A stretch of DNA of 64,000 bases from Methanolobus bombayensis (GCF_017873415.1 NZ_JAGGKD010000004.1:62001-126000), one strand, 5' to 3'. Shown: positions 8,594 through 18,354, counted from the stretch's first letter. A program made the numbers and translations. Notes: a model not told the origin generated them from the sequence alone.

Positions 8594-10006
8594 ATGGCAG
8601 ATGAATTCCCTTTTGAAATATCTCCTATGTTTGAAGGAGAGAGGATTAGAAAAGACGGTATGTATGCAGAACTTGCAGGTCCTAAATCCAAAGGATTCGA
8701 ACTTGTAAGGGCAGCAGACATGAGCGAGGTTGAAGATGGTAAGTTCACACTTATCGGTCCTGATATCTCAGACATGGAAGAAGGTTCCAGATACCCACTT
8801 GCAATGGTCTACAAGATCGCAGGAGAACTTGTAGAAGCTGACCTTGAGTCGATCGTCGAAAGAAGGAATCACGAATTCCAGAACTACATACAGGGTTTTA
8901 TGCACCTGAACCAGAGAGACGATGTCTGGATGAGGGTAAGCAAGGATGCAGTTGAGAAGGGTATGACATCCTTCGAGTCTGTTGCAAAGGCAATCATGAT
9001 GCTCTTTAAGAATGAACTTCCATTCATAGAGGCTGTCGAGGCTATCTACATCACAGATGAAGCTGAGATAGACAAGGAAATTGACAACGCAAGAGCAGTC
9101 TACAAGGCAAGGGACGACAGGACTCGTGACCTTCACGATGAGGATGTTGACACATTCTACGGATGTACTCTCTGTGCATCATTCGCTCCAACAAATGTAT
9201 GTGTTGTTACTCCGGACAGGATCTCACTTTGTGGTGCTATCAACTGGTTTGACGGAAGGGCAGCTGCAAAGGTAGACCCTGAAGGTCCTCAGTTTGCAAT
9301 TCCAAAAGGAGATGTAATTGACGCAGAATCCGGAGAATACACCGGAGTGAACGAAGCTGCGGAAAGATTGTCAAGCGGTGAATATGACCGTATCAAGCTC
9401 CACTCATTCTTCGAGTATCCACACACATCCTGCGGATGTTTCGAAGTGGTAGGTTTCTATATCCCTGAAGTAGACGGTATAGGATGGGTAGACAGAGACT
9501 TTGCAGGCACAGCACCAAACGGTCTCCAGTTCTCAACCATGGCAGGACAGACCGGTGGAGGTAAGCAGGTAGTAGGTTTCCTTGGAATCGGTGTCAATTA
9601 CTTCCGTTCACCAAAGTTCATCGAAGCCGATGGTGGGTGGGACAGAGTTGTCTGGATGCCAAAGATGCTCAAGGACAAGGTTCTCAATGATATTCCTGAA
9701 GATATGCGTGACAAGGTCGCAACCGAAGAGGATGCAACTGATGTGGACAGCCTCAGAAACTTCCTCAAGGACAAGGAGCATCCAATCCTTGAAAGATGGG
9801 TAGAGGAAGAAGAGGAAGCACCGGAAGAGGAAGAAGCAACTGAAGCAGCTCCACAGGCCGGATTTGCTGCACCACAGATGCAGATGCCAGCTAATTTCAT
9901 GCCATCCATGCCAATGACCGGTGGCAGTGGTTCCGGTGGCGTAAAGATCGTCCTTAAGAATGCTAAGGTAAGCATTGATAAGGTTATCATTAAGAAACAG
10001 GACTAA
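8594..10006 (+). CDS. cdhC: CODH/ACS complex beta subunit (acetyl-CoA synthase)
   Basis: A 470-residue subunit carrying the A-cluster where acetyl-CoA is made or cleaved. Conserved cysteines are in YGCTLCAS (C191, C194), at C213, and in the CGC motif (C280, C282), close to the positions described for the Methanosarcina A-cluster. The tail has a glutamate-rich stretch (residues ~400-418), an Ala/Pro/Met-rich linker and a final lysine-rich segment, as in other archaeal CdhC proteins that lack the bacterial N-terminal domain. GGAG precedes the ATG. Third gene of the operon. Confidence 0.96.
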   Translation: MADEFPFEISPMFEGERIRKDGMYAELAGPKSKGFELVRAADMSEVEDGKFTLIGPDISDMEEGSRYPLAMVYKIAGELVEADLESIVERRNHEFQNYIQGFMHLNQRDDVWMRVSKDAVEKGMTSFESVAKAIMMLFKNELPFIEAVEAIYITDEAEIDKEIDNARAVYKARDDRTRDLHDEDVDTFYGCTLCASFAPTNVCVVTPDRISLCGAINWFDGRAAAKVDPEGPQFAIPKGDVIDAESGEYTGVNEAAERLSSGEYDRIKLHSFFEYPHTSCGCFEVVGFYIPEVDGIGWVDRDFAGTAPNGLQFSTMAGQTGGGKQVVGFLGIGVNYFRSPKFIEADGGWDRVVWMPKMLKDKVLNDIPEDMRDKVATEEDATDVDSLRNFLKDKEHPILERWVEEEEEAPEEEEATEAAPQAGFAAPQMQMPANFMPSMPMTGGSGSGGVKIVLKNAKVSIDKVIIKKQD

Positions 10007-10018
10007 GAGAGGTCTTTT

Positions 10019-10771
10019 GTGGCTAAGATAATTGCAGTGACAGGTAAAGGCGGAACAGGGAAGACGGCAACGACCAGTCTTCTTATCCGCCACCTTACAA
10101 AGGGTGACAAAGTTGTCCTTGCCGTTGATGCGGACCCTGATACAAATCTCCCGGAGACTCTTGGATGTGATACCTCCAAGACAATTGGTGACATCAAAGA
10201 GTACATGCATGAGGAACGCGATAACCTTCCTCCTGACATTAACAAGGAATCCATATTGGAAGGAAAACTCTATGAGATTCTTGAAGAGATGCCAGGATAT
10301 GACCTGCTGGTCATGGGAAGGCCAGAAGGTTCAGGATGTTACTGTTATGTTAACAACCTGCTTCGTGGTATCATGAACAAGCTCGTGACAAACTATGATG
10401 TACTCATCATCGATGCTGAAGCCGGTCTGGAACATTTCAGCAGGAAGATCTTCAGGAACGTCGATGATCTTGTAGTTGTTACGGATGGATCACGCAGAGG
10501 TCTTAGGACCGCTGAACGTATCAGGGAACTTGTTAACGAGCTGGAAACTGATGTTTCCAACATTTACGTTATTGCAAACAAGGTCACAGATGCAAACCGT
10601 GAGAGGATCTCCAGTACTGCTGAAGAACTCGGTCTTGAATTAATAGGGATGATCCCTGTGGACGAGATGATAGTAGACAGAGATCTCGCCGGGGAACCTT
10701 TATTTGATCTTCCTGACGATTCCATTGCAGTACAGGAAGTTGAAAGAATCTCTCAGAAACTTGGTTTGTGA
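10019..10771 (+). CDS. cooC: CooC-type nickel-insertion ATPase
   Basis: A 250-residue P-loop ATPase of the MinD/CooC group. The deviant Walker A GKGGTGKT is at residues 9-16, and a CYC motif in [14 protein letters not shown] fits metal binding by CooC dimers. It is predicted to load nickel into the C-cluster of CdhA (and possibly the A-cluster). Start is GTG, 12 bp after cdhC. The gene sits between cdhC and cdhD, the position of the accessory ORF in Methanosarcina cdh operons. Its stop overlaps an upstream GTG of the cdhD frame. Confidence 0.92.
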   Translation: MAKIIAVTGKGGTGKTATTSLLIRHLTKGDKVVLAVDADPDTNLPETLGCDTSKTIGDIKEYMHEERDNLPPDINKESILEGKLYEILEEMPGYDLLVMGRPEGSGCYCYVNNLLRGIMNKLVTNYDVLIIDAEAGLEHFSRKIFRNVDDLVVVTDGSRRGLRTAERIRELVNELETDVSNIYVIANKVTDANRERISSTAEELGLELIGMIPVDEMIVDRDLAGEPLFDLPDDSIAVQEVERISQKLGL

Positions 10772-10797
10772 AAAATATATCATATGGTGGAATGCAC

Positions 10798-12123
10798 ATG
10801 ACAAAGAAAATGAAATTATCACAGCTTGGTGATATTTTGCAGGACCTCGATGTAGAGTCGCTTGAAGGTGTGACCGTCGAAGGTGACATCGAGCTTAATA
10901 TCACAGGTGGTGGAGGACTCAATCCTGCACTCGCTTATGCACTGGGAAATGAGATATCCCAGATATCCCTGCACATGGCCAACATCGGAAGAATGCTTGG
11001 ATTCCCTGCTGAACAATTGTTCGCATCTGCTTTCGGACTTGGAGAGATGCCACAGGCAGGACAGCTTCCAACTTCCCCAAAGATACAGGAACTCCTTGCT
11101 TCCAAATTCGAGGTTGCAAAGGTAGACAACTGGAAGAACCCGATCCAGGAAGTAACACTTGGTGCAACATCAGGGGACGGTGGCTCAAGGAAGAGCACCG
11201 TGACCATTGGTGGAGAGAACGCACTTCCATATTACTTCGATGCTGAAATGCCTCACAGAAACTACGTCACAATGGACGTTTTTGACATGCCAATCGGTAT
11301 GGCAAAGGCAGTAAAGGGCAACTATGAGGATGTTATCAACGACCCTGCCGAGTGGGCAAAGAAGGTCGTGCGTGACTTTAATGCAGATATGGTAACTATT
11401 CACTTAATTTCAACTGACCCGCTCATCAACGACACTCCTGCAAAGGAAGCAGCAAAGGTTGTCGAGGATGTACTTCAGGCAGTTGACGTACCAATCGTTA
11501 TCGGTGGTTCAGGTAACCCTGAGAAGGACCCTGAAGTACTCGAGAAGGCAGCAGAAGTTGCAGAAGGTGAAAGAGTACTCCTCGCATCCGCAAGTCTGAA
11601 CCTTGACTATGAGAGGATCGCAAAGGCAGCCATGGACTACGGACATAATGTACTTTCCTGGACACAGCTTGAGATCAACGCTCAGAAGGAGCTTAACAGG
11701 AAGCTTATGAAGCAGTGTAATGTCCCAAGGGAAAGAATTGTAATGGACCCAACCACAGCAGCACTGGGTTACGGTCTTGACTACGCTTACACCAACATGG
11801 AACGTATAAGACTTGCTGGTCTTATGGGCGACGACGAACTGACATTCCCAATGTCATCCGGTACCACCAATGCATGGGGTGCCCGTGAGGCATGGATGGT
11901 CTCTTCCCCGCTTAACCAGGATTCTGACTGGGGACCAAGGGAATACCGTGGACCAATCTGGGAGATCGTCACAGGTCTTGCACTCTCACTTGCAGGTAAC
12001 GATATGTTCATGATGATGCACCCAACATCCGTACAGGTTCTCAAGGAAATTACACAGACACTCTACGGTTCAATCGAGTCCGAAGAGATAGACATTACCA
12101 ACTGGATTGGAGCGGAGGTGTGA
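10798..12123 (+). CDS. cdhD: CODH/ACS complex delta subunit (corrinoid protein small subunit)
   Basis: About 441 residues. Together with CdhE it forms the corrinoid iron-sulfur protein that passes the methyl group between tetrahydrosarcinapterin and the A-cluster. It has the TIM-barrel-like signatures of the family ([25 protein letters not shown]). The reading frame is open from GTG 10768, but GGTGG at 10786-10790 and the family length favour the ATG at 10798. Co-transcribed in the cdh operon. Confidence 0.94.
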   Translation: MTKKMKLSQLGDILQDLDVESLEGVTVEGDIELNITGGGGLNPALAYALGNEISQISLHMANIGRMLGFPAEQLFASAFGLGEMPQAGQLPTSPKIQELLASKFEVAKVDNWKNPIQEVTLGATSGDGGSRKSTVTIGGENALPYYFDAEMPHRNYVTMDVFDMPIGMAKAVKGNYEDVINDPAEWAKKVVRDFNADMVTIHLISTDPLINDTPAKEAAKVVEDVLQAVDVPIVIGGSGNPEKDPEVLEKAAEVAEGERVLLASASLNLDYERIAKAAMDYGHNVLSWTQLEINAQKELNRKLMKQCNVPRERIVMDPTTAALGYGLDYAYTNMERIRLAGLMGDDELTFPMSSGTTNAWGAREAWMVSSPLNQDSDWGPREYRGPIWEIVTGLALSLAGNDMFMMMHPTSVQVLKEITQTLYGSIESEEIDITNWIGAEV

Positions 12124-12126
12124 TAA

Positions 12127-13536
12127 ATGAAAATTAACAGTCCACTCGAAGCTTACAAATTCCTGCCAGCTACCAACTGTGGTGAATGTGGTGAAGCTAC
12201 ATGTATGGCTTTTGCAGCACATCTTATCGACAGGTCAAAGAAGCTCACAGATTGTACACCTATCCTTGAAGACAAGTTCAGGAAAAAGTACGAAGAGCTT
12301 GACGGACTTCTTGCTCCTGAGATCAGGGAAGTCGAGATCGGTGTCGGTGACAAGATAGCAAAGATTGGTGGAGACGATGTACTCTACAGGCACAAGCTTA
12401 CATTCTTCAACCAGACACAGTTCGCATACGATGTATCTGACACAATGGATGAGAAGGATCTTGTTGAGAGAGTAAATTACATACAGGACTTCAAGAAGTT
12501 CTATGTAGGAAACTTCCTCACCGTTGATATGATCGCAGTGCGCTGCACATCAGGTGACCCTGCAAAGTTTGCAGCAGCTGTAAAGAAGGTCATGGAAACA
12601 ACAGATCTTCCACTCATACTCTGTTCATTCGACCCAGCAGTCCTGAAGGCTGGTCTTGAGGTCTCAAAGGACAGGAACCCATTGCTCTACGCAGCAAATA
12701 AGGACAACTGGAAGGAAGTCGGAGAACTCGCACTTGAGTACGATGTAGCTGTAACACTCTTTGCACCAAATGACCTTGACATGCTCAAGACACTGGCAAA
12801 GACCTTTGCAGAAATGGGTACCGAGAAACTTGTACTCGATCCAGGAACTTTCCCGACCGGCAAGCAGTTCAAACAGACCTTCACAAACTTTGTCAAGGTA
12901 CGCAGGGCTGGAATTGACGGTGACCGTGACATCGCTTACCCAATTATGGCAGTTCCATTCACAGCATGGATGGCACATGATGATCCTGTAAGTGCATCTT
13001 ACTGGGAAACAGTGGTTGCTTCAGTATTCACCATCAAGTACGGTGACATTATGATCCTCCACAGCACAGAGCCTTATGCAATGCTTCCTGAACTGCACAT
13101 CCGTGACACGATCTACACAGACCCGAGAAAGCCAGTTACAGTAGATCCGGGCATGTACAAGGTAGGAGAGCCAACCGCAGATTCACCAGTTCTTGTCACA
13201 ACCAACTTCGCTCTTACATACTACACAGTAGAGAGTGATATTGCATCCAACAAGATCGACTGTTACCTCTGGGCAATCGATACTGACGGTATCGGTGTTG
13301 AAGCAGCAGTAGCCGGCGGACAGCTTACCGCTGAGAAGATCAAGAAGGGAATCGAGGAATCAGGTTTTGACCTTAAGAAGGACACATCACACAACACCGT
13401 GGTCATCCCGGGACTTGCAGCACGTCTGCAGGGTGATGTGGAAGATGCAACAGGTGCTAACGTGCTTGTGGGTCCTGCAGATTCCGGTAGGATACCTGGC
13501 TGGATGGAAAAGAACTGGCCACCACAGAATAAATAA
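12127..13536 (+). CDS. cdhE: CODH/ACS complex gamma subunit (corrinoid Fe-S methyltransferase)
   Basis: A 469-residue large subunit of the corrinoid iron-sulfur protein. The N-terminal 4Fe-4S motif CX2CX4CX16C (C18, C21, C26, C43) reduces the corrinoid. A methyltransferase-like TIM barrel occupies the centre, and the C-terminal domain (from about residue 330) binds the corrinoid. It follows cdhD by 3 bp, its Shine-Dalgarno GGAGGTG lying within the end of cdhD. Last gene of the operon; a strong terminator follows. Confidence 0.95.
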   Translation: MKINSPLEAYKFLPATNCGECGEATCMAFAAHLIDRSKKLTDCTPILEDKFRKKYEELDGLLAPEIREVEIGVGDKIAKIGGDDVLYRHKLTFFNQTQFAYDVSDTMDEKDLVERVNYIQDFKKFYVGNFLTVDMIAVRCTSGDPAKFAAAVKKVMETTDLPLILCSFDPAVLKAGLEVSKDRNPLLYAANKDNWKEVGELALEYDVAVTLFAPNDLDMLKTLAKTFAEMGTEKLVLDPGTFPTGKQFKQTFTNFVKVRRAGIDGDRDIAYPIMAVPFTAWMAHDDPVSASYWETVVASVFTIKYGDIMILHSTEPYAMLPELHIRDTIYTDPRKPVTVDPGMYKVGEPTADSPVLVTTNFALTYYTVESDIASNKIDCYLWAIDTDGIGVEAAVAGGQLTAEKIKKGIEESGFDLKKDTSHNTVVIPGLAARLQGDVEDATGANVLVGPADSGRIPGWMEKNWPPQNK

Positions 13537-13547
13537 AATTATTAACT

Positions 13548-13592
13548 AAGGATGCTATGACTTTGACATAGTATCTTTACTTCACTTTTTTT
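13548..13592 (+). terminator. Terminator of the cdh operon
   Basis: An inverted repeat of nine pairs (GATGCTATG 13551-13559 with CATAGTATC 13567-13575, one G-U) extends to about 12 with the flanking AAG/TTT. The loop is 7 nt, and a T7 run follows at 13586-13592, 12 bp after the cdhE stop region. This is the cleanest hairpin-plus-U-tract signal in the first half of the window. Confidence 0.75.
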
Positions 13593-13684
13593 GTCTGTTA
13601 CTTTTGCATTTTGATTTCATTTGGAAATACTTTTGGAACATAAATTTATTATACTATTTGTATGTCGTTTTATCTTGGGATAAA

Positions 13685-14032
13685 ATGGACTTGATAGTAC
13701 GTACTCACAACAGTGTTGAACTGACTAAAGACGGGATGCATTGTGTCATCATAGGTGATGTTTCAGGTGTTCTTGATGAGCACATTGAAAAGATGACTGA
13801 ATGGGCAAACTGTTTGTGGGATTATTCCAAGATAAATATGTGGAAAAAATCAGACTCACTGAGCCCCGGTTATTTCATACGCAACAGCGAAGATGGAAAA
13901 TACAAAGTTCATGTCCTGGATGATAAACAGAAAGCAGATGTCTTTGGAGGAAGCCGGAAAGATAGTCCTCAAAAGCTTGATGGCTGGGATAAAAAAGAAT
14001 TGGTTGCTTATATTGACTGGTTTGTAGAATAA
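13685..14032 (+). CDS. Unknown 115-residue protein
   Basis: Starts with MDLIVRTHNSVELTKDGMHC and ends KKELVAYIDWFVE. No family recognised; it is a soluble mixed alpha/beta-looking sequence with no signal peptide. The frame is open 81 bp further upstream, but that extension is AT-rich and hydrophobic without coding character, so I start at the ATG 13685. No clear Shine-Dalgarno is present, which may mean a short or absent leader. It lies downstream of the cdh terminator, so it probably has its own promoter. Confidence 0.55.
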   Translation: MDLIVRTHNSVELTKDGMHCVIIGDVSGVLDEHIEKMTEWANCLWDYSKINMWKKSDSLSPGYFIRNSEDGKYKVHVLDDKQKADVFGGSRKDSPQKLDGWDKKELVAYIDWFVE

Positions 14033-14058
14033 TTAAATTGATTGCAATTCTTTTTAAT

Positions 14059-14232
14059 TTAGAAACTGCAATCATCTATCATAATTTCCTGAAAATACTC
14101 ATTATTGAGATCAGCAGTTATTTCTGACTCAAGATATTTCAGGAATTCACATTTTCCTGTTTTTTGAAAAATAATGCAATTTGTACAGTAAACTGCTTTG
14201 TTATCCTCAGAATAACCGACTTCTTCTATCAT
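14059..14232 (-). CDS. Small Cys-containing protein (57 aa), third gene of a small-protein operon
   Basis: A short frame that reads MIEEVGYSEDNKAVYCTNC and ends MIDDCSF. It holds a CxxC (C16, C19), C28 and C55, and so may bind zinc. Its ATG overlaps the TGA of the preceding small gene (ATGA), the usual sign of translational coupling. An ATG two codons upstream (MCM) is also possible. No family recognised. It is real mainly by operon logic and the cysteine pattern. Confidence 0.5.
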   Translation of the reverse strand: MIEEVGYSEDNKAVYCTNCIIFQKTGKCEFLKYLESEITADLNNEYFQEIMIDDCSF

Positions 14233-14396
14233 ACACATATTTTTGCCCCATTATCGTTTATCCTGATTGTTACCATGTCTTTTGCGGAAGTTATTCTTCC
14301 GCATTCTTTACAATAATAGAATACATTTGATCCTATCAGTTGTCTTTTTAGTTCTGCCCTGCAAAATTCACAGCATAGATTGTCTTCATGTTTCAT
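14229..14396 (-). CDS. Small zinc-ribbon protein (55 aa)
   Basis: The sequence has two CxxC knuckles (CEFC at residues 9-12 and CKEC at 29-32) separated by 16 residues, a compact zinc ribbon. The frame extends further upstream, but I start at the ATG 14396, which has GGGAGAAAC just before it. The stop overlaps the next small gene by 4 bp, and the preceding gene ends 31 bp upstream, so all three form one minus-strand operon. Possible nucleic-acid binding; function unknown. Confidence 0.6.
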   Translation of the reverse strand: MKHEDNLCCEFCRAELKRQLIGSNVFYYCKECGRITSAKDMVTIRINDNGAKICV

Positions 14397-14427
14397 GTTT
14401 CTCCCACGCTTTAAGTTGATTCCAATA

Positions 14428-14589
14428 TTATTTGGCCTCGATTCCGCCAATCATGAATCGTGCAAATTCTATGTCTTCTTTGTTCAGGTTACTTCTGTAA
14501 TGACCATTGATTACTAGCTCAAGATTAGCTTCTTGTTTATTATTTGAAAATGATGTACTGTTTGAATATATTTTGATACACTTTTTCAT
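14428..14589 (-). CDS. Small unknown protein (53 aa), first gene of the small-protein operon
   Basis: Starts MKKCIKIYSNSTSFSNNKQE and ends RFMIGGIEAK. No family recognised. The start is well supported by AAGGAGGAAG directly upstream. No membrane segment. It leads the three-gene minus-strand operon, whose promoter and a candidate operator lie just upstream. Confidence 0.6.
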   Translation of the reverse strand: MKKCIKIYSNSTSFSNNKQEANLELVINGHYRSNLNKEDIEFARFMIGGIEAK

Positions 14590-14612
14590 ATTCTTCCTCC
14601 TTTTTTTCTTAA

Positions 14613-14645
14613 GTTGTAGTACAACATGCACAGATATATAAAAGA
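14613..14645 (-). promoter_or_regulatory. Promoter and palindromic operator of the small-protein operon
   Basis: Read on the minus strand, a TATA box CTTTTATATAT (about 14633-14645) is followed some 10 bp later by the palindrome GTTGTAcTACAAC (14613-14625, six-base arms around one base). The palindrome falls where transcription would begin, 25-30 bp from the TATA box, a typical place for an archaeal repressor to bind. The Shine-Dalgarno follows at once, so the leader is very short. Confidence 0.5.
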
Positions 14646-14917
14646 TGCAAATAATCTAAATATAAACGAATATTCTATATAGAATCTGTTTTTATCTATA
14701 ACTTGCTTGTTTACTGATTTTACGTTTATTGACTATGTTTTTCAGGAACTGTTTGTCTTTATTTAGTATCTGGTGGTAACACTAATTATATGATAAATAT
14801 CAACACATATTTAATATATTTATTATTATCAAATCTAATATATAAATTGTATGGTGGTTTATCATGTCGGATCATGTATATATACAGAAACTGTAAGTCA
14901 TATACAGGAGAATTGTT
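14646..14917. other. AT-rich intergenic region between divergent transcription units
   Basis: Non-coding stretch between the small-protein operon (leftward) and the DUF362 gene (rightward). It holds TATA-like sequences at about 14836-14846 and 14876-14885 that could serve the DUF362 gene, whose AGGAG lies at 14906-14910. I see no RNA gene or long repeat. Confidence 0.4.
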
Positions 14918-15979
14918 ATGAGTGAAGTTTATTTCAAACCCGCTGAAGATATAGGACCTGAACAGACTCAAATCGATCAGATTAGAACACTTTTTCCCAA
15001 AATATCGCCTGTTTCTGAAGGTGATATTGTTGCTGTAAAGATACATCCTGGTGAACTTGGAAATACGACCCATGTCCGTCCTGTTATAATAAAGACCATA
15101 GTAGACCTCATTAAACAGGCAGGAGGTATTCCTTTTATAACAGATACCACTGTGCTTTACAAAGGAAAGCGTTTCAATGGCGTTGATTTACTTTATACGG
15201 CTGGAACCAATGGTTTCACTTTAGGGAGTATGGGTGCACCTTTCATAAGTGCAGATGGCTTGAATGGTGATGATTCTGTATCAGTAGATATTGGAGGGGA
15301 AGTAATTGATAATATAACAGTGGCATCAGCCATTGCCAAAGCAGATTCAATGATAATGGTATCTCATTGTAAGGGACACCCTGCATCAGGTTTTGGTGGT
15401 GCTGTCAAGAACCTTGGAATGGGCTGTCTGGACAAGGCAGGTAAAACTGCAGTACATGAGGTTGCAATACCATCAATTGACATTGATAAATGTACAGGCT
15501 GCAGAAAATGTGTGAAAACATGTCCATGGGATGCAATTTCTGTGGAAGATGGAAAAGCCCGTGTTGCTCGTGATCTCTGTCATGGTGAACTTTCATGCTT
15601 TGGCAGTTGCAATTTTGGTGCAATTGTTCCTCCTGCAGATGCCCCTGTTAAAATGCAGGAACGACTTGGTGAAGCAGCTCTTGGCCCTGTAAAACTTCTT
15701 CCGGAAAAAATCGGATATATAAACTGGATATTTGACCTTACTCCAGGTTGTGACTGTTTCAATTTTTCATCTCCTGCATTTGCCAGAGATGTCGGAATAA
15801 CTGCATCTAAAGATCCTGTTGCTATTGATAAAGCCAGTCTTGATCTTATCAATGACAGAATGCAGCATGATAGTGGAGGTTGTGTCAATAATGTATGGGG
15901 AATAGACCCTGTGATCCACCTTGAATTCGCTGAAAAGATCGGTGCCGGAAGAATGAAATATGATCTGGTGCGAAAATGA
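14918..15979 (+). CDS. DUF362-domain protein with 4Fe-4S ferredoxin motif
   Basis: A 353-residue protein. The N-terminal ~180 residues are DUF362-like (VAVKIHPGELGNTTHVRP, HCKGHPASGFGGAVKNLGMG). They are followed by one classical 4Fe-4S motif, CTGCRKCVKTCP (about residues 192-203), and a second incomplete cysteine cluster (CHGELSCFGSCNFGA). DUF362 proteins are presumed iron-sulfur redox or maturation factors; the substrate is unknown. AGGAG precedes the ATG. It stands as its own unit between small genes and NMD3. Confidence 0.85.
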   Translation: MSEVYFKPAEDIGPEQTQIDQIRTLFPKISPVSEGDIVAVKIHPGELGNTTHVRPVIIKTIVDLIKQAGGIPFITDTTVLYKGKRFNGVDLLYTAGTNGFTLGSMGAPFISADGLNGDDSVSVDIGGEVIDNITVASAIAKADSMIMVSHCKGHPASGFGGAVKNLGMGCLDKAGKTAVHEVAIPSIDIDKCTGCRKCVKTCPWDAISVEDGKARVARDLCHGELSCFGSCNFGAIVPPADAPVKMQERLGEAALGPVKLLPEKIGYINWIFDLTPGCDCFNFSSPAFARDVGITASKDPVAIDKASLDLINDRMQHDSGGCVNNVWGIDPVIHLEFAEKIGAGRMKYDLVRK

Positions 15980-16070
15980 AAGGAATTTAATATTTTCATC
16001 TGCAGTATCAGAAATATACCTGCACAACAGAACAGAATTATATTTGAGGGAAAACAATATCTAAGTAACC

Positions 16071-17135
16071 ATGGTATCAGAGCCAATGAACAATACCTTA
16101 TGTCCCAAATGTGGAAAGCCCACAACAAAGCTTTTTCAGGGCAAATGCAAGGATTGTTTCCTGGAAAACTTTGTTCTTGCTGAAATAGCGCCGGTTCTGC
16201 ATGCAAAGATGTGCTCTACATGCGGGGCCCGCAATGTAAAAAACAAATGGGTTGAGCAGGGTGATCTTGAAGAAATAGTTATACGAACTGCTGAAGATGC
16301 TCTTTTTGTCCATGAGCTTGCAGACGATATAGAATTATATATCGAACCAAGGGCACGTACTCCGTACCTGTATAATGTACATATTGAAGTTGATGCTATT
16401 TTACTTGATGAAACGTTCCACCAGGAACTTGAAACAGAGGTTCGCATAGTCCGTGAATCATGTGATATGTGCAGCAGGATATCAGGTGGATATTTCGAGG
16501 CTATCATACAGATACGTGCTACAAATAGAATTCCTGGTGATGAAGAGAAACAGGAATGTATCAATATAGCAGGTTCTGTCCTTGAAAGGTTACTAAACAA
16601 AGGTGACAGGCTTGCATTTATCTCCAGTTCTCTGGAACTTAAGGAAGGAACTGACCTTTATATTGGTTCTTCAAATGCAGCAAGGCATATATGCAAGGAA
16701 ATAACTTCTCATCTTGGTGGTAGTTTTTCAGAGTCTGCATCGCTGCAGGGAATGAAAGACGGAAAGGATATGTATCGTATAACTTTTTCATTAAGGCTAC
16801 CGGAATTTATGCCACAGGATATTATTGATTACAAAGGAAGGATTATAGAGATAAGAAAGTTCTCCAAAAACGTTACTGGGATGGATGTTGAAACAGGAGC
16901 CCGCTTCACAGCCACTCCGGATGATATAAAGGGAGCAAGACTTGTTGCAAAGCGAAAAGATCTTCCAAAAACAATGCTTGTTGCAATGGAAAATGATGAT
17001 CTCATGGTCCTGGATCCGGATACTTATGAGACAGTAACTGTCAAAAAGCCTGTTATGTTCTCTGCAGAACCCGGTACCGAGATACCTGTTGTCAAAACAG
17101 AAAAAGGTCTTCTTGCTGTTGCTGATCTGTCATGA
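16071..17135 (+). CDS. NMD3-family ribosome-associated protein
   Basis: A 354-residue archaeal homologue of eukaryotic Nmd3. The N-terminus holds zinc knuckles (CPKCGKPT, CKDC, CSTCGARN). It continues with the NMD3 body, including ESCDMCSRISGGYFEAIIQI, and an OB/SH3-like C-terminus. In eukaryotes Nmd3 is the 60S export adaptor; the archaeal role, with no nucleus, is probably in late large-subunit assembly. An alternative start at 16086 would remove five residues. Its end is close to the ATP-grasp gene (17 bp). Confidence 0.88.
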   Translation: MVSEPMNNTLCPKCGKPTTKLFQGKCKDCFLENFVLAEIAPVLHAKMCSTCGARNVKNKWVEQGDLEEIVIRTAEDALFVHELADDIELYIEPRARTPYLYNVHIEVDAILLDETFHQELETEVRIVRESCDMCSRISGGYFEAIIQIRATNRIPGDEEKQECINIAGSVLERLLNKGDRLAFISSSLELKEGTDLYIGSSNAARHICKEITSHLGGSFSESASLQGMKDGKDMYRITFSLRLPEFMPQDIIDYKGRIIEIRKFSKNVTGMDVETGARFTATPDDIKGARLVAKRKDLPKTMLVAMENDDLMVLDPDTYETVTVKKPVMFSAEPGTEIPVVKTEKGLLAVADLS

Positions 17136-17151
17136 CCCGGTTTGTAGGAAT

Positions 17152-18354
17152 ATGAAAAATATACTTGTAATTGGTTTCAGCACCCGCAATATTGTTTGTT
17201 CCGGCTCCCGGGCTGGATACAACATGTATGCTGTAGATGCTTTTTGTGATCATGACATGCAGCAATGTGCAAGAGCTTTTGCAAAACTGGATATTGGTGA
17301 AGGTTTTGATGCAACAAAAATTAGTCTGGAAATAATTTCAGAAATCATAGAAGATTTTGGTGTGGATTTCGATGCCATTATACCTGGTTCAGGTTTTGAG
17401 ACAATAGGTCTTGAACAATTTCCATACAGGATTCTGGGAAATGAATCCCATAAAATGACAGAGGTTTCTGATAAATACCTGTTTTCTTGTTTTCTTGAAA
17501 AAAGAGGGATAACTCATCCAAAAACCGTGCTCCTTTCTAGTATCAATGAATTGGAACTTCCATTAATGGTAAAACCTGCCTGTTCAGGTGGTGGAATTTT
17601 TAATATGAAGATTGAAAGTAAAGATGACCTTTTGTTTCTGAAAAAAAGGCTGAAAGAAACAGGTCTTCCTTCAGGCAAGAACAAGATAATAGCACAGGAA
17701 TTCGTAGATGGTATTCCTGCAAGCGTTTCAGTTATTTCTACAAAAGAAAAAGCTGTTGCAATTGCTGTTAATGAACAGCTTATTGGTACACCCTGGTTTA
17801 CAAATATGCCTTTTGCATATTGTGGTAATATTACTCCCTTTGATACGCCTTATGCTTCTGAGATGAAGCAAATTTCCGAAGAGCTTATACTTGAAATGGG
17901 GCTTATAGGTTCCAACGGTGTTGATTTTATTATTACTGAAAATGGACCTGTTGTTATTGAAATGAATGCACGTTTCCAGGGCAGCCTTGATACGGTTGAA
18001 ATGTCAACAGGAATCAATCTTCTGGATGCTCACATGAAAGCCTTTGAAGGAGATATTGAACTACCAATTGAAAATTTGGTTGAAAAAGAGAATGCAAATG
18101 TTAGTGTAAATGAAGATGGCTATTCTGGAAGAGGTATAATATATTCTGAAAAGCAGATGATAATGAATGAAACCGTCCGTGACATGCTCTTTAAAATGAA
18201 CGTATGTGATATTCCGGTTGCTGGTCAGGTTATCGGTCCATTTGAACCTGTGATCTCAGTACTATGTTCGGGAAAAAGTCGTGATGAAGTTATCTGCAGG
18301 ATGAAAGATAGCGTCATATTTATACGTGAATCATTGAATTTACTTGAACCCTGA
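17152..18354 (+). CDS. ATP-grasp ligase (COG2232-like), substrate unknown
   Basis: About 400 residues. A pre-ATP-grasp Rossmann part (MKNILVIGFSTRNIVCSGSR) is followed by the ATP-grasp fold: MVKPACSGGGIFNMK binds ATP, and the metal site is in FIITENGPVVIEMNARFQGS. The fold joins a carboxylate to an amine or thiol with ATP. The frame opens at 17089, but that would overlap NMD3 by 47 bp; the ATG 17152 with GTAGGA upstream is better. Found beside NMD3, TFE and the proteasome. A methanogen cofactor ligase is possible, but I cannot name the substrate. Confidence 0.75.
   Translation: MKNILVIGFSTRNIVCSGSRAGYNMYAVDAFCDHDMQQCARAFAKLDIGEGFDATKISLEIISEIIEDFGVDFDAIIPGSGFETIGLEQFPYRILGNESHKMTEVSDKYLFSCFLEKRGITHPKTVLLSSINELELPLMVKPACSGGGIFNMKIESKDDLLFLKKRLKETGLPSGKNKIIAQEFVDGIPASVSVISTKEKAVAIAVNEQLIGTPWFTNMPFAYCGNITPFDTPYASEMKQISEELILEMGLIGSNGVDFIITENGPVVIEMNARFQGSLDTVEMSTGINLLDAHMKAFEGDIELPIENLVEKENANVSVNEDGYSGRGIIYSEKQMIMNETVRDMLFKMNVCDIPVAGQVIGPFEPVISVLCSGKSRDEVICRMKDSVIFIRESLNLLEP

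Noticed and set aside
9608-10210. 200-codon minus-strand frame across the cdhC-cooC junction
   Set aside because: Shadow of cdhC and cooC, which have clear motifs on the plus strand.
15580-16206. 208-codon minus-strand frame opposite the DUF362 gene and into NMD3
   Set aside because: It is the complement of two well-supported genes and has cysteine/proline-rich nonsense composition.
17089-17151. Upstream extension of the ATP-grasp gene
   Set aside because: Would overlap NMD3 by 47 bp and adds a Leu/Cys-rich stretch not typical of the family; ATG 17152 has a better ribosome-binding site.
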